This document shows, piece by piece, positions 15,660 through 23,941 of a stretch of 64,000 nt of DNA; the first letter of the stretch is position 1; each line of letters opens with the position of its first letter. This DNA comes from Mycobacterium sp. 1245111.1 (GTDB lineage Bacteria > Actinomycetota > Actinomycetes > Mycobacteriales > Mycobacteriaceae). A model generated the notes under the pieces. That model searched no databases. It was not told where the DNA came from and saw nothing but the letters and a program-made list of their open reading frames with translations. The stretch is taken from positions 1-64,000 of the forward strand of contig NZ_LZLV01000152.1 in the NCBI RefSeq assembly GCF_001673405.1, given 5' to 3'. The position numbers were made by a program, and so were the translations under genes.

Positions 15660-16726
15660 GCAAACAGGTTGATGCCGTCGTGCTGGTCGGCGGCAAGGGC
15701 ACCCGGCTGCGGCCGTTGACGCTTTCGGCCCCCAAACCGATGTTGCCGACGGCCGGGTTGCCATTCCTGACCCATCTGCTGTCGCGCATCGCGGCGGCCG
15801 GGATCGAGCACGTGATCCTCGGAACATCTTACCAGCCAACGGTTTTCGAGGCCGAGTTCGGGGACGGGTCCAAGTTGGGTCTGCAGATCGAGTACGTGAC
15901 CGAGCAGACGCCGCTGGGCACCGGCGGCGGGATCGCCAACGTCGCAAGCCGTCTGCGCTATGACACGGCGCTGGTGTTCAACGGCGACGTGCTCTCCGGG
16001 GCGGATCTCGGCCAACTGCTCGACTATCACCACGAGCAGCAGGCCGACCTGACGCTGCACCTGGTCCGGGTCGGCGACCCCCGTGCCTTCGGCTGCGTGC
16101 CGACCGAAAACGGCCGCGTCACAGCATTTTTGGAGAAGACCGAAGACCCGCCCACCGACCAGATCAACGCCGGGTGTTACGTGTTCTCCCGCGAGACCAT
16201 CGACCGCATCCCGCGCGGTCGCGAGGTCTCGGTCGAACGTGAGGTGTTTCCGGCGTTCCTGGCCGACGGCGTCAAGATGTGCGGCTATGTCGATGCCAGC
16301 TATTGGCGCGACATGGGGACCCCCGAGGATTTCGTCCGCGGATCGGCCGATCTGGTCCGCGGTATCGCACCGTCGCCGGCGCTGGGTGGTCACCGTGGTG
16401 AGTCGCTGGTGCACGACGGCGCGGCGGTGTCGCCCGGCGCGCTGCTGATCGGCGGCACGGTCGTCGGGCGCGGCGCCGAAATCGGGCCTGGCGCACGGCT
16501 GGACGGCGCGGTCATCTTCGACGGCGTCCGGATCGAGGCGGGCAGCGTGATCGAACGCTCGATCATCGGTTTCGGCGCGCGGATCGGGCCGCGGGCGCTG
16601 GTCCGCGACGGCGTGATCGGCGACGGCGCCGACATCGGCGCCCGCTGCGAGCTGTTGCGCGGCGCGCGGGTGTGGCCCGGCGTCAGCATTCCCGACGGCG
16701 GGATCCGGTACTCCAGCGACGTCTAG
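15656..16726 (+). CDS. manB: Mannose-1-phosphate guanylyltransferase (GDP-mannose pyrophosphorylase)
   Basis: 356 residues. Nucleotidyltransferase signature GGKGTRLRPLTL near residue 10, FNGDVL in the active site, and a C-terminal left-handed beta-helix of hexapeptide repeats (GTVVGRGAEIGPGARL and following). The Rv3264c orthologue makes GDP-mannose, the donor for PIMs, lipomannan, LAM and glycoproteins. Related RmlA-type thymidylyltransferases lack this long hexapeptide tail. Overlaps wbbL by 4 bp and meets the convergent NmrA-like gene tail to tail with a 4-bp overlap. Confidence 0.9.
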   Translation: MSKQVDAVVLVGGKGTRLRPLTLSAPKPMLPTAGLPFLTHLLSRIAAAGIEHVILGTSYQPTVFEAEFGDGSKLGLQIEYVTEQTPLGTGGGIANVASRLRYDTALVFNGDVLSGADLGQLLDYHHEQQADLTLHLVRVGDPRAFGCVPTENGRVTAFLEKTEDPPTDQINAGCYVFSRETIDRIPRGREVSVEREVFPAFLADGVKMCGYVDASYWRDMGTPEDFVRGSADLVRGIAPSPALGGHRGESLVHDGAAVSPGALLIGGTVVGRGAEIGPGARLDGAVIFDGVRIEAGSVIERSIIGFGARIGPRALVRDGVIGDGADIGARCELLRGARVWPGVSIPDGGIRYSSDV

Positions 16727-17631
16727 TCGAACAGCTCGCGGTGGGCGCGGACGTAGTCGGCCACGCTTTGCGGTGGATGACCGGTGAGGTCCTGAACCTG
16801 TCCAGTGGAGCGGTTGTAGCGGTCCTCACGGTGCAGACGGGCCATCGTCGTGATGTGGTCCTGTAAATGGGGGTCGGCCCCGCTGCTCGCGAGTTCGCGC
16901 TTCCAATCGTCGAAGTCGAGCCGGTGACCGGTGATCGTCTTGCCCAGGGCGGTGCTGTACTGCGCAGCAAGGCCGTCGATGTCAAGAGCGGCAGGCCCGG
17001 TCAGCTCGTAGACGGCGCCGATGTGGCCGGCGGGATTCTGCAGGATCGCGCTCACCGTGTCCGCAACATCGCGGGCTGCGATCGGCGACGTTCGCCCGGC
17101 GCCGAATGGTAGTGCAAGCACCGACTTCTCGCGGATGGAGTGAGCGGCGAGGGCCGTGAATAGCGGGTTCTCCAAAAATGCTGTCGGCCTGACGTGCACC
17201 GCTGGTATCGGTGACCAGTCGATGACGCGTTCGGCAAGCCAGTGCAGGCGTTGATGATGCGATTCTGTGGTGCTCGTCGGTGTCATCTGCGACACCGTCA
17301 TCTGCGACATGTTCACCAGCACATCGAGTTCGCTGAGTGCGGCCAGCGAGCAGACCACGGTCGCGGCTTCCAGGTAGGAGGCGGACACGCTCATGCTGAA
17401 GAACATCCGGTTCACGCCCTTGAGTGCCGCGGCAACGTCGACGGGGTTGGTCAGGTCGCCGACGACGACGTGAGCGCCCTTCTCGCGCAAGGCTTCTGCA
17501 CGGGAATCCTCGCGATGCACCATGGCCCGCACGGTGCTGCCGGCCGCCAGCAGGCTGTCGGCGACCATGGCGCCGACGCCACCGACTCCACCGCCCGCGC
17601 CGGTCACTAGATATGTCGTCGGTGGTGTCAT
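16723..17631 (-). CDS. NmrA-like NAD(P)-binding oxidoreductase
   Basis: 302-residue atypical short-chain dehydrogenase. The N-terminal YLVTGAGGGVGGVGAMVADSLLAAG is the dinucleotide site, followed by GDLTNPVDVAAALKGVNRMFF. The catalytic Tyr-x3-Lys of classical SDRs is not apparent, as in NmrA/TMR-type proteins that act as redox sensors or quinone reductases. A serine/threonine-rich run (NMSQMTVSQMTPTSTTES) sits in the middle. It is monocistronic by appearance, with the nested inverted repeat at 17710-17765 upstream. I do not recall it at this position in M. tuberculosis, where a DNA methylase gene (Rv3263) lies. Confidence 0.82.
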   Translation of the reverse strand: MTPPTTYLVTGAGGGVGGVGAMVADSLLAAGSTVRAMVHREDSRAEALREKGAHVVVGDLTNPVDVAAALKGVNRMFFSMSVSASYLEAATVVCSLAALSELDVLVNMSQMTVSQMTPTSTTESHHQRLHWLAERVIDWSPIPAVHVRPTAFLENPLFTALAAHSIREKSVLALPFGAGRTSPIAARDVADTVSAILQNPAGHIGAVYELTGPAALDIDGLAAQYSTALGKTITGHRLDFDDWKRELASSGADPHLQDHITTMARLHREDRYNRSTGQVQDLTGHPPQSVADYVRAHRELFD

Positions 17632-17709
17632 GTCGGTCCCTCTGGGTCGGCTAAGTATGCTTTAGTCAAGCCAGCGGGGTGCATGGGTTATTCCAGCGAC
17701 ATCCGGCCC

Positions 17710-17765
17710 CGAGTGTGCGACCAGCCGCACTCTCGGGTTCGACAGTGCGTCTAGCCGCACACTCG
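17710..17765. terminator. Nested inverted repeats after the fbiA-fbiB-NUDIX operon
   Basis: CGAGTGTGCG at 17710-17719 is the exact reverse complement of CGCACACTCG at 17756-17765. Inside are two smaller palindromes of the form AGTG-GCG-N-AGCC-GCAC-TCT. The structure overlaps the stop codon of the NUDIX gene and probably folds as a cruciform or terminator hairpin without a U-tract. A similar GTGAC-based hairpin occurs at 34450-34479. Confidence 0.6.
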
Positions 17766-18293
17766 TGCCGCCCGCTCGACCAGATAGGCCAGGGCGTCGT
17801 CGGTGCCGTCGGGCAGCGCGTCGATCGGCCACCAGCGCAGGTCGTCCGATTCATCGCTGACCACGATCTGTGCCCCCGCCGGGGCGTGCGCCAGGAACTG
17901 CAGATCGAGATGGCGGGTCGGCACGCCCAGAGAGCAGGTCAGCGCATGGACATTGATCGCGGCCAGCTCGGGGTGCAGGCGCAGGCCGTCGACGCCGGAC
18001 TCCTCGGTGGCCTCGCGCAGTGCCGCCCCGAGGATGTCGGCGTCGGAATCCTCACAGTGCCCGCCTAGTTGGACCCACCGGCCCAGCCGCGGATGCAACG
18101 TCAGCAAGACCTGGCTGCCGGTGTGGTCGAGTACCAACGCCGAGGCGGTGATGTGCCCCGGTGCGCATTCTCGACGGCAGGCATCCTCGCGGGCATCCAG
18201 AAATGCCAGCACGGCGTTACGAATCGAGTCCTGCGAGCGATCCGGCGCCCGCCAGTCGGTCAGCAGCGCGATGGCCGAGGAACGAACGCTCAT
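17751..18293 (-). CDS. NUDIX hydrolase, coupled to fbiB
   Basis: 180 residues. The Nudix box is visible as G-x5-E-x4-A-x-R-E-x2-E-E-x-G (GHCEDSDADILGAALREATEESGV), preceded by RLGRWVQLGG. The ATG overlaps the fbiB stop by ATGA, so this is the third gene of the fbiA-fbiB operon. Substrate specificity cannot be read, but a role in clearing or recycling a nucleotide by-product of F420 synthesis (such as GMP- or pyrophosphate-linked intermediates) is a reasonable guess. The transcript probably ends at the inverted repeats covering its stop codon. Confidence 0.88.
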   Translation of the reverse strand: MSVRSSAIALLTDWRAPDRSQDSIRNAVLAFLDAREDACRRECAPGHITASALVLDHTGSQVLLTLHPRLGRWVQLGGHCEDSDADILGAALREATEESGVDGLRLHPELAAINVHALTCSLGVPTRHLDLQFLAHAPAGAQIVVSDESDDLRWWPIDALPDGTDDALAYLVERAARVCG

Positions 18294-19657
18294 TTGCGCA
18301 CCAGCAGATCGCTGACCGCGACCGGTTCGCGCGGCTCGGTGACCGGCTGCTCGGGATAGCCGATCGCAATGGCGCCCAATGGTTCCCAATCGTCGGGCAG
18401 ACCCAGTTCGGCCCGGACCAGATCCGGCGTGAAGATCGTCGAACCGATCCAGCAGCTACCCACCTCGCGCACCGCCAGTGCCACCAGCAGCGCCTGCACC
18501 GCGGCCCCGACCGCGACCGTGAACATCGTGTGTTCGGCGTCGGTCCGGGCGGCGTCGGGATAGCTGTGTGCGCCGTCGGGCACCAAGAACGGGATCACGA
18601 CCTCGGGTGCGTCGTAGAGGATCTGGCCGCGCGCTGTCCGGCGCTCGACCGCGTCGGCGGACTTGCCGTCGCCGGTCAGGTCGGCCCGCCACTTGTCCCG
18701 CATTCGCTCGAGCAGCCGGTCGCGGACGGCTCGGGTCTGCAGCCACACGAAGCGGACCGGCCGGGTGTGGTGCGGCGCGGGAGCGGTGAGCGCCTCGGCC
18801 ACCGCGTCCTCGATCAGCTGCGGTGGAACCGGTTCGTCGGCGAACTGGCGCACGGAGCGGCGGAACAGCTGGGCCTGCCGGCGGCCCAAGTCGAGGGCTT
18901 CGGCGGTGCCCAGCCAGAACAGGTCGTCGGTGCCGGAGCGCACGAGATGGCGTGCGGTGGCGTCGGTCTCGGTCACCACGCCGGCGGGCAGCCCGCGCAC
19001 CACCGCCACTGGAATCGCGGTCAGCTTGCCCTTGACCAGGTCGGCCGCGGCGGCGATCTCATCGGCGACCGCGACCTCGGTAACTACCAACTCGTTGCCG
19101 TGCCGGTCGACCGCGCCCGCGTAAGCGTGCAGCACCGATACCCCGGCCGCGCCGACGGCGGCGTCGGTCTGGCCGTTGCGCCAGGCTCGGCCCATCGTGT
19201 CGGTGATGACCACGCCGACGATGACGCCCAGGCTTTCGCGCAGTCCGGCCCGCAGCACCGCGGCGCTGCCGTCGGGATCGACGGGTAGTAAAGCCAATTC
19301 GTCGGCGCCGATGTTGGACCCGTCCACGCCGGACGCGGCCTGCACCACGCCCAGCTTGTTCTCGGTGATCAGCGTTTTACCCTTGCGGGCCAACACCCGT
19401 ACGGATTCTGCGTCGACGAGCTTGCGGCGCAACGTGTCTCGCGCTTCGGGATCTTCGGGCGCGGGCACCAGGCGGCCCTCGCACTTGGAGAGCACCTTGC
19501 TGGTCACCACCAAGACATCGCCGTCCCGTAGCCACGGCGCCGCGATCGTGAGCGCGGCCGTGAGGTCGTCGCCGGGCCGGAACTCGGGAAGTCCGGTCAC
19601 CGGCAGGATTTCAATCGGTGAGGCCGTACCGTGCTCGGCTGGCGAAAGGTCAGTCAT
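18290..19657 (-). CDS. fbiB: Bifunctional F420 biosynthesis protein FbiB
   Basis: 455 residues with two domains. Residues about 15-245 form the CofE-type F420-0:gamma-glutamyl ligase (DDLTAALTIAAPWLRDGDVLVVTSKVLSKCEGR, ITDTMGRAWRNGQTD). Residues about 250-455 form a nitroreductase-like FMN domain (RRSVRQFADEPVPP) that in mycobacteria reduces dehydro-F420-0. FbiB therefore finishes the F420 head group and adds the polyglutamate tail. GTG/ATG overlaps join it to fbiA (upstream) and the NUDIX gene (downstream). F420 users appear in the same window (LLM enzyme at 52450-53481). Confidence 0.96.
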   Translation of the reverse strand: MTDLSPAEHGTASPIEILPVTGLPEFRPGDDLTAALTIAAPWLRDGDVLVVTSKVLSKCEGRLVPAPEDPEARDTLRRKLVDAESVRVLARKGKTLITENKLGVVQAASGVDGSNIGADELALLPVDPDGSAAVLRAGLRESLGVIVGVVITDTMGRAWRNGQTDAAVGAAGVSVLHAYAGAVDRHGNELVVTEVAVADEIAAAADLVKGKLTAIPVAVVRGLPAGVVTETDATARHLVRSGTDDLFWLGTAEALDLGRRQAQLFRRSVRQFADEPVPPQLIEDAVAEALTAPAPHHTRPVRFVWLQTRAVRDRLLERMRDKWRADLTGDGKSADAVERRTARGQILYDAPEVVIPFLVPDGAHSYPDAARTDAEHTMFTVAVGAAVQALLVALAVREVGSCWIGSTIFTPDLVRAELGLPDDWEPLGAIAIGYPEQPVTEPREPVAVSDLLVRK

Positions 19658-20646
19658 ACCGCCACGCCTGCGAGTTCGAGGCCCGCGCCGACCATTTCGG
19701 CCGTTGCCTTCGGATCGGTCATCAGCAGTGGGACCGCCTTCACGGCGATGCCGTCGATGTCGGCGTGGTCGCCCTCGTGGATCAGCCAACAGTCCAAGAT
19801 GCCGGTTCCGGACCGCGCGCCGTGGTACCGCCCGACCGCCTCGGCGGTGGAGTCGACGCCGATGACGCTCAGGCACTCATCGGCCATCCCGCGCAACGGC
19901 TTTCCGTAGATGATCGGGGAGTAGCCGACGACGGGAGCGCCGGTGGACCGCAGCGCCGACCTGATCCCGGGCACCGCCAGGATCGCTCCGACGCTCACCA
20001 CCGGATTCGACGGCGCGATCAGGACCACATCGGCGTCGGCGATGGCGTCGGTGACTTCAGTTGTGGCGTTGGCCTTTTCGGCTCCGACGAAGGCGAAACT
20101 GTGGGTCGGCAGCTGTGCGCGGTAACGCACCCACCACTCCTGGAAGTGGATCGCCCGTTGGCTCCCGTCGCCGGGATCGGTGATGACAACGTGTGTCTCG
20201 CAACGGTCGTCGCTGGCGGGTAGCAGTCGCGCGCCGGGCTGCCAGCGGTCACACAGCGCGGCGGTCACTTGCGACAGTGGATAGCCGGCCCGCAGCATCT
20301 GGCTGCGCACCAGATGGGTGGCCAGGTCGCGGTCGCCGAGTTGGAACCAGTCCGGCTGCACCCCGTAGGCGACGAGTTCCTCTTTGGCATGCCAGGTTTC
20401 GTTGCGATGCCCCCACCCGCGTTCTGGGTCGACGCCGCCACCCAGGGTGTACATGCAGGTGTCCAGATCGGGACAGATGCGGACTCCGTGCATCCAGGCG
20501 TCGTCGCCGATGTTGACGACCGCAGTCAGCTCGTGGTCACCGGCAGGCTCAGCGTCGGAGGCGAATTGGCCGAGACCGAGTAGCTGCTGCACGCCGAGCA
20601 GGAAACGCGCGCCGCCCACTCCGCCGACCAGAACCGTCACCTTCAC
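19654..20646 (-). CDS. fbiA: F420 biosynthesis phospholactate/phosphoenolpyruvate transferase FbiA
   Basis: 330 residues of the CofD family. VKVTVLVGGVGGARFLLGVQ is the nucleotide-binding N-terminus, followed by VNIGDDAWMHGVRICPDLDTCMYTLGG and IAPSNPVVSVGAILAVPG. The enzyme transfers a phosphoenolpyruvate (or phospholactate) moiety from a guanylyl intermediate to Fo, forming dehydro-F420-0/F420-0. GTG 20646 is chosen because it begins exactly at the family's first strand; upstream in-frame sequence is not protein-like. First gene of the operon, divergent from whiB2. Confidence 0.95.
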   Translation of the reverse strand: MKVTVLVGGVGGARFLLGVQQLLGLGQFASDAEPAGDHELTAVVNIGDDAWMHGVRICPDLDTCMYTLGGGVDPERGWGHRNETWHAKEELVAYGVQPDWFQLGDRDLATHLVRSQMLRAGYPLSQVTAALCDRWQPGARLLPASDDRCETHVVITDPGDGSQRAIHFQEWWVRYRAQLPTHSFAFVGAEKANATTEVTDAIADADVVLIAPSNPVVSVGAILAVPGIRSALRSTGAPVVGYSPIIYGKPLRGMADECLSVIGVDSTAEAVGRYHGARSGTGILDCWLIHEGDHADIDGIAVKAVPLLMTDPKATAEMVGAGLELAGVAV

Positions 20647-20989
20647 ACCGCACGACAGTACGCGCGGCGGCGGCACAGACCCCGAGGTGAGTAGGGTGAT
20701 CGAATCGGCGGGCTGGTGCCGGATTGCCTTGTGTGACAGGTGTGACCGACACGCCACACCCGATTCGGCCTCGGTACCGCAAAAAATTGGTCACGAGATG
20801 ATATGGAAATCTGCCGAATCGCTTGCGAATCGACTCTTACCCGTGTGTAATCACAGCAGTGTCATTTCGGTTGGCCGGCCGGATTCGGTGTCGCAGACCG
20901 AGATTCGATCAAATGTTCGAATCGCAGATGGCCGACATCAGAACAGTGGTGACATTCGCGATCTACGAAACCAGGTGAGGAGGCGGAGC
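20647..20989. promoter_or_regulatory. Long divergent control region between fbiA and whiB2
   Basis: 343 bp without a convincing gene, although one plus-strand frame stays open through it. It must hold the fbiA promoter and a long leader for whiB2, whose regulation is known to be complex. An AT-richer stretch at about 20779-20815 (AAAAAATTGG then GATGATATGG) is the best promoter candidate. A strong ribosome-binding site GAGGAGGCGGA lies just before the whiB2 ATG. No riboswitch or clear operator was recognised. Confidence 0.5.
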
Positions 20990-21352
20990 ATGTCCTATGA
21001 ACACCTTCGGGGACTAATGGGAGGAACACCGCACACCGCTCCCGGTCTGCCGTCGACAGGGGTATCCCCAAGGCCCCATTTGAGTTTGGTTCCCGAGGCC
21101 ATCGAAGACGAATTCGAGGGCAACGAGGAAGCGACCGACCAGTGGCAAGACCGGGCGTTGTGTGCTCAAACGGATCCAGAGGCGTTCTTCCCCGAGAAGG
21201 GCGGCTCCACCCGCGAGGCCAAGAAGATCTGCCTTGGCTGCGAGGTGCGTAGCGAATGCCTCGAGTACGCACTGGCTCATGACGAGCGTTTCGGTATCTG
21301 GGGTGGGCTTTCCGAGCGCGAACGTCGTCGCCTCAAGCGCGGAATCATCTGA
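20990..21352 (+). CDS. whiB2: WhiB-family 4Fe-4S regulator WhiB2/WhmD
   Basis: 120 residues. The four cluster ligands are Cys58, Cys81, Cys84 and Cys90 (C-x22-C-x2-C-x5-C), followed by the FGIWGG turn and the basic tail ERRRLKRG that contacts DNA. WhiB2 (WhmD in M. smegmatis) is essential for septation and cell division. The start at ATG 20990 is fixed by the preceding GAGGAGGCGGA; the protein is longer at the N-terminus than the annotated M. tuberculosis version, as in M. smegmatis. The perfect cysteine set argues for full function. It ends just before a strong bidirectional terminator. Confidence 0.95.
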   Translation: MSYEHLRGLMGGTPHTAPGLPSTGVSPRPHLSLVPEAIEDEFEGNEEATDQWQDRALCAQTDPEAFFPEKGGSTREAKKICLGCEVRSECLEYALAHDERFGIWGGLSERERRRLKRGII

Positions 21353-21367
21353 CCTAGAGGGGTTATC

Positions 21368-21424
21368 GAATAGCGGGTGACCCGCTGAGCGCGCGGCAGC
21401 CGCGCTCGCGGTCGCCCGCTATTC
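21368..21424. terminator. Bidirectional hairpin terminator after whiB2
   Basis: A 15-bp outer stem pairs GAATAGCGGGTGACC (21368-21382) with its complement ending at 21424, with one G-U pair. Inside it is a second perfect hairpin, GAGCGCG-N7-CGCGCTC. The structure covers the stop codon of the convergent Rv3259-like gene and can serve both genes. No long T-tract follows, as is common in mycobacteria. Confidence 0.75.
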
Positions 21425-21913
21425 GTCTTCTATGGTCGGGTCGATGACCGACGGTTCGACGTCCAGGTAGGTGGCCACCTGGGCCACCAGAATCTCATGC
21501 AGCAATTCGGCCAGTTCGACAGTGTCTTTGGCCCGTCGTTCGATTGGCTTGCGGAACAGCACAACTCGCGCGCGGGTAGCACTGCCGCGGACGTCGACGC
21601 CGGCGGCGATCAACCGGGCCAGCGCGATCGGTCCGTCGGCGACCACCTCCGGCGGCCACTGCACGTTCTCCGGATCCCTCGCCGAGATCCGGGGGATTTC
21701 ATCGACGGCGACGTCGAGCCCAGTCAGTCGCTCCTGCCAACGGCGCTCGATCGGTTCGTAGGCCTCCAGCACCGCCATGTCGAAGCGCTCGGCGCGACTG
21801 CGCCATCCGGGAACAGTCGGTGGCAGCAGCGGACCGCGCATGTCGCGGCCGCGGCGCGAGACCCGTTTACCCGGCGAGCGCCGACCGCGCGGGGAGCTGC
21901 GCGAATCGCTCAC
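21419..21913 (-). CDS. Rv3259-like protein, degenerate minimal-metallopeptidase family
   Basis: 164 residues. The N-terminus is Arg/Ser/Pro-rich (RSSPRGRRSPGKRVSRRG); then follows RWQERLTGLDVAVDEIPRIS and an Arg-rich LFRKPIERRAKDTVELAELLHEILVAQVATYLD. The layout fits the 'metallopeptidase family protein' group (PF06262). Yet the usual HExxH is reduced to H-E-I-L-V, and the distal Asp/Glu remain, so catalysis is doubtful. GTG 21913 is used; an ATG at 21937 would overlap the upstream control region more. Its stop lies in the terminator shared with whiB2. Confidence 0.75.
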   Translation of the reverse strand: MSDSRSSPRGRRSPGKRVSRRGRDMRGPLLPPTVPGWRSRAERFDMAVLEAYEPIERRWQERLTGLDVAVDEIPRISARDPENVQWPPEVVADGPIALARLIAAGVDVRGSATRARVVLFRKPIERRAKDTVELAELLHEILVAQVATYLDVEPSVIDPTIEDE

Positions 21914-22002
21914 CTGCCGATGGTAACGGTTGGGCATCCTGGCCCGATTGAATGCGCGTGTCCGCCGCGGTGTGGACGTTTTCGCACGATAACCTCTCGA
22001 TC

Positions 22003-22440
22003 GTGAACGTTCCGCGTCGCTGCTGCCGGCCAGGGTGTCCGCACTACGCGGTCGCGACGCTGACCTTCGTCTACTCGGACTCGACGGCTGTGGTCGGCCC
22101 GTTGGCCGTCGCCAGCGAGCCGCATTCCTGGGACCTCTGCGTGAGCCACGCCGGCCGCATCACGGCGCCGCGCGGCTGGGAGCTGGTCCGGCATGCCGGG
22201 CCGCTGGCCACCAACCCCGACGAGGACGACCTGATCGCGCTGGCCGAAGCCGTCCGCGAAGGCCGCGACGTGGCCGCCGGCGGTGTTACGGTCAGCGGAT
22301 TCCACGAGCCCGCCGGACAGTTCGGCGCCGCGCCGGTCGAGGCGCCGGCCACCGGCGTACTGACGTCGACCGCTGCGCGACCGGCCGGCAACGGTCGTCG
22401 CCGCGGGCACCTTCGGGTACTGCCGGATCCCTCCGAGTAG
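22003..22440 (+). CDS. DUF3499 family protein (Rv3258c-like)
   Basis: 145 residues starting VNVPRRCCRPGCPHYAVATL. The N-terminal Cys cluster (C-C-x3-C) together with D-L-C-x2-H about 45 residues later looks like a small zinc ribbon, seen in actinobacterial DUF3499 proteins. The rest is Ala/Gly-rich with a basic C-terminus. No known activity. GTG 22003 is chosen because the zinc-ribbon part starts there; an upstream start at 21952 would run into the promoter. It precedes manB/pmm by about 95 bp, as in M. tuberculosis. Confidence 0.85.
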   Translation: MNVPRRCCRPGCPHYAVATLTFVYSDSTAVVGPLAVASEPHSWDLCVSHAGRITAPRGWELVRHAGPLATNPDEDDLIALAEAVREGRDVAAGGVTVSGFHEPAGQFGAAPVEAPATGVLTSTAARPAGNGRRRGHLRVLPDPSE

Positions 22441-22534
22441 CGGTCGCGCGGTCAACCGAGCGTGCGGGTCGGCTCCGCCGCCCGGCTAGGCTTGACGCAC
22501 CCCCGCTCGTTGTTTGTCGTCAGGAGCCCTCTCG

Positions 22535-23941
22535 ATGTCTCGGCCCGCCGCGGCTGTTCACCGTGTGATCAAGGCGTATGACGTGCGAGGCCTGGTCGGT
22601 ACGGAAATCGACGAGTCGTTTGTCACCGACGTCGGCGCCGCCTTCGCCCGGCTGATGCGCGGCGAAGGGGCCCGCCAGGTCGTGATCGGCCATGACATGC
22701 GGGACAGCTCGCCGTCGCTGGCGGCCGCCTTCGGCGACGGCGTCAACGGTCAGGGCCTGGACGTGGTGCGGATCGGGCTGGCGTCGACCGATCAGCTGTA
22801 CTTCGCTTCCGGACTGCTCGACTGCCCGGGCGCGATGTTCACCGCGAGCCACAACCCGGCCGCCTACAACGGCATCAAGCTGTGCCGGGCGGGCGCCAAG
22901 CCGGTCGGCGCCGACACCGGGCTGAGTGCGATCAGCGACGACGTGATCGCCGGCATCCAACCCCACGACGGCAGCCGCGGAATCGTCTCCGACAAGGATG
23001 TGCTGGCCGAGTACGGCGAGTTCCTGCGTTCGCTGGTCGACACCGACGGGCTGCGTCCGCTGCGGGTGGCCGTCGACGCGGGCAACGGGATGGCGGGCCA
23101 CACCGCACCCGCGGTGCTCGCCGCGATCGACTCGCTGACGCTGCTGCCCTTGTACTTCGAACTCGACGGCTCGTTCCCCAACCACGAGGCCAACCCGCTC
23201 GACCCGGCGAACCTGGCCGACCTGCAGGCCTTTGTCCGCGAGAACAACGCCGACATCGGGCTGGCCTTCGACGGCGATGCCGACCGCTGCTTCGTGATCG
23301 ACGAGCGCGGCCTGCCAGTCTCGCCGTCGACGGTGACCGCGCTGGTTGCCGCCCGTGAGTTGGGCCGCGAGATCGGCGCGACCGTGATCCACAACCTGAT
23401 CACGTCGCGCGCGGTGCCCGAGCTGGTGATCGAGCGAGGCGGCACGCCGGTCCGCTCGCGCGTCGGGCATTCCTATATCAAGGCGCTGATGGCCGAGACC
23501 GGCGCGATCTTCGGCGGCGAACACTCGGCGCACTACTACTTCCGCGACTTCTGGGGCGCCGACTCGGGCATGCTGGCCGCGCTCTACGTGCTGGCCGCTC
23601 TGGGCAACTCCGACCGTCCGCTGTCCGATCTGACCGCGGACTATCAGCGCTACGAGTCGTCCGGCGAAATCAACTTCACCGTCGCAGATTCCGCCGCCTG
23701 CGTGGAGGCGGTGCTCAAGGTTTTCGGCAGCCGGATCCACTCCATCGATCACCTCGACGGGGTGACGGTCGACCTCGGCGAGGGCAGCTGGTTCAACCTG
23801 CGCACCTCCAACACCGAGCCCCTGTTGCGGCTGAACGTGGAAGGGCGTTGCACCGAAGACGTCGACGTGGTCGTCGAGCAGGTCGGCGCGGAGATCCAGC
23901 GACAGAACAGCCAGGTCGGCGAGCCGGAGGCCGTCACGTGA
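22535..23941 (+). CDS. Phosphomannomutase/phosphoglucomutase (PMM)
   Basis: 468 residues of the alpha-D-phosphohexomutase family. The phosphoserine loop is TASHNPAAYNG (about residue 104), the metal loop DGDADR is near residue 248, the sugar-binding GGEHSAHYYF near 329, and the phosphate-binding RTSNTEPLLRLN lies at the C-terminus. The enzyme interconverts mannose-6-P and mannose-1-P in the cytosol, feeding the GDP-mannose pyrophosphorylase at 15656-16726. The Rv3257c orthologue is named manB or pmmA in different sources. ATG 22535; the stop overlaps the next gene's GTG. Confidence 0.93.
   Translation: MSRPAAAVHRVIKAYDVRGLVGTEIDESFVTDVGAAFARLMRGEGARQVVIGHDMRDSSPSLAAAFGDGVNGQGLDVVRIGLASTDQLYFASGLLDCPGAMFTASHNPAAYNGIKLCRAGAKPVGADTGLSAISDDVIAGIQPHDGSRGIVSDKDVLAEYGEFLRSLVDTDGLRPLRVAVDAGNGMAGHTAPAVLAAIDSLTLLPLYFELDGSFPNHEANPLDPANLADLQAFVRENNADIGLAFDGDADRCFVIDERGLPVSPSTVTALVAARELGREIGATVIHNLITSRAVPELVIERGGTPVRSRVGHSYIKALMAETGAIFGGEHSAHYYFRDFWGADSGMLAALYVLAALGNSDRPLSDLTADYQRYESSGEINFTVADSAACVEAVLKVFGSRIHSIDHLDGVTVDLGEGSWFNLRTSNTEPLLRLNVEGRCTEDVDVVVEQVGAEIQRQNSQVGEPEAVT

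Noticed and set aside
20848..20866. CRP-like site (TGTG...CACA) upstream of whiB2
   Set aside because: The half-site spacing is too short for the mycobacterial CRP consensus.
20384..20989. N-terminal extension of WhiB2 by about 200 residues in the same open frame
   Set aside because: The extension is antisense to fbiA and not protein-like; GAGGAGGCGGA in front of ATG 20990 fixes the start.
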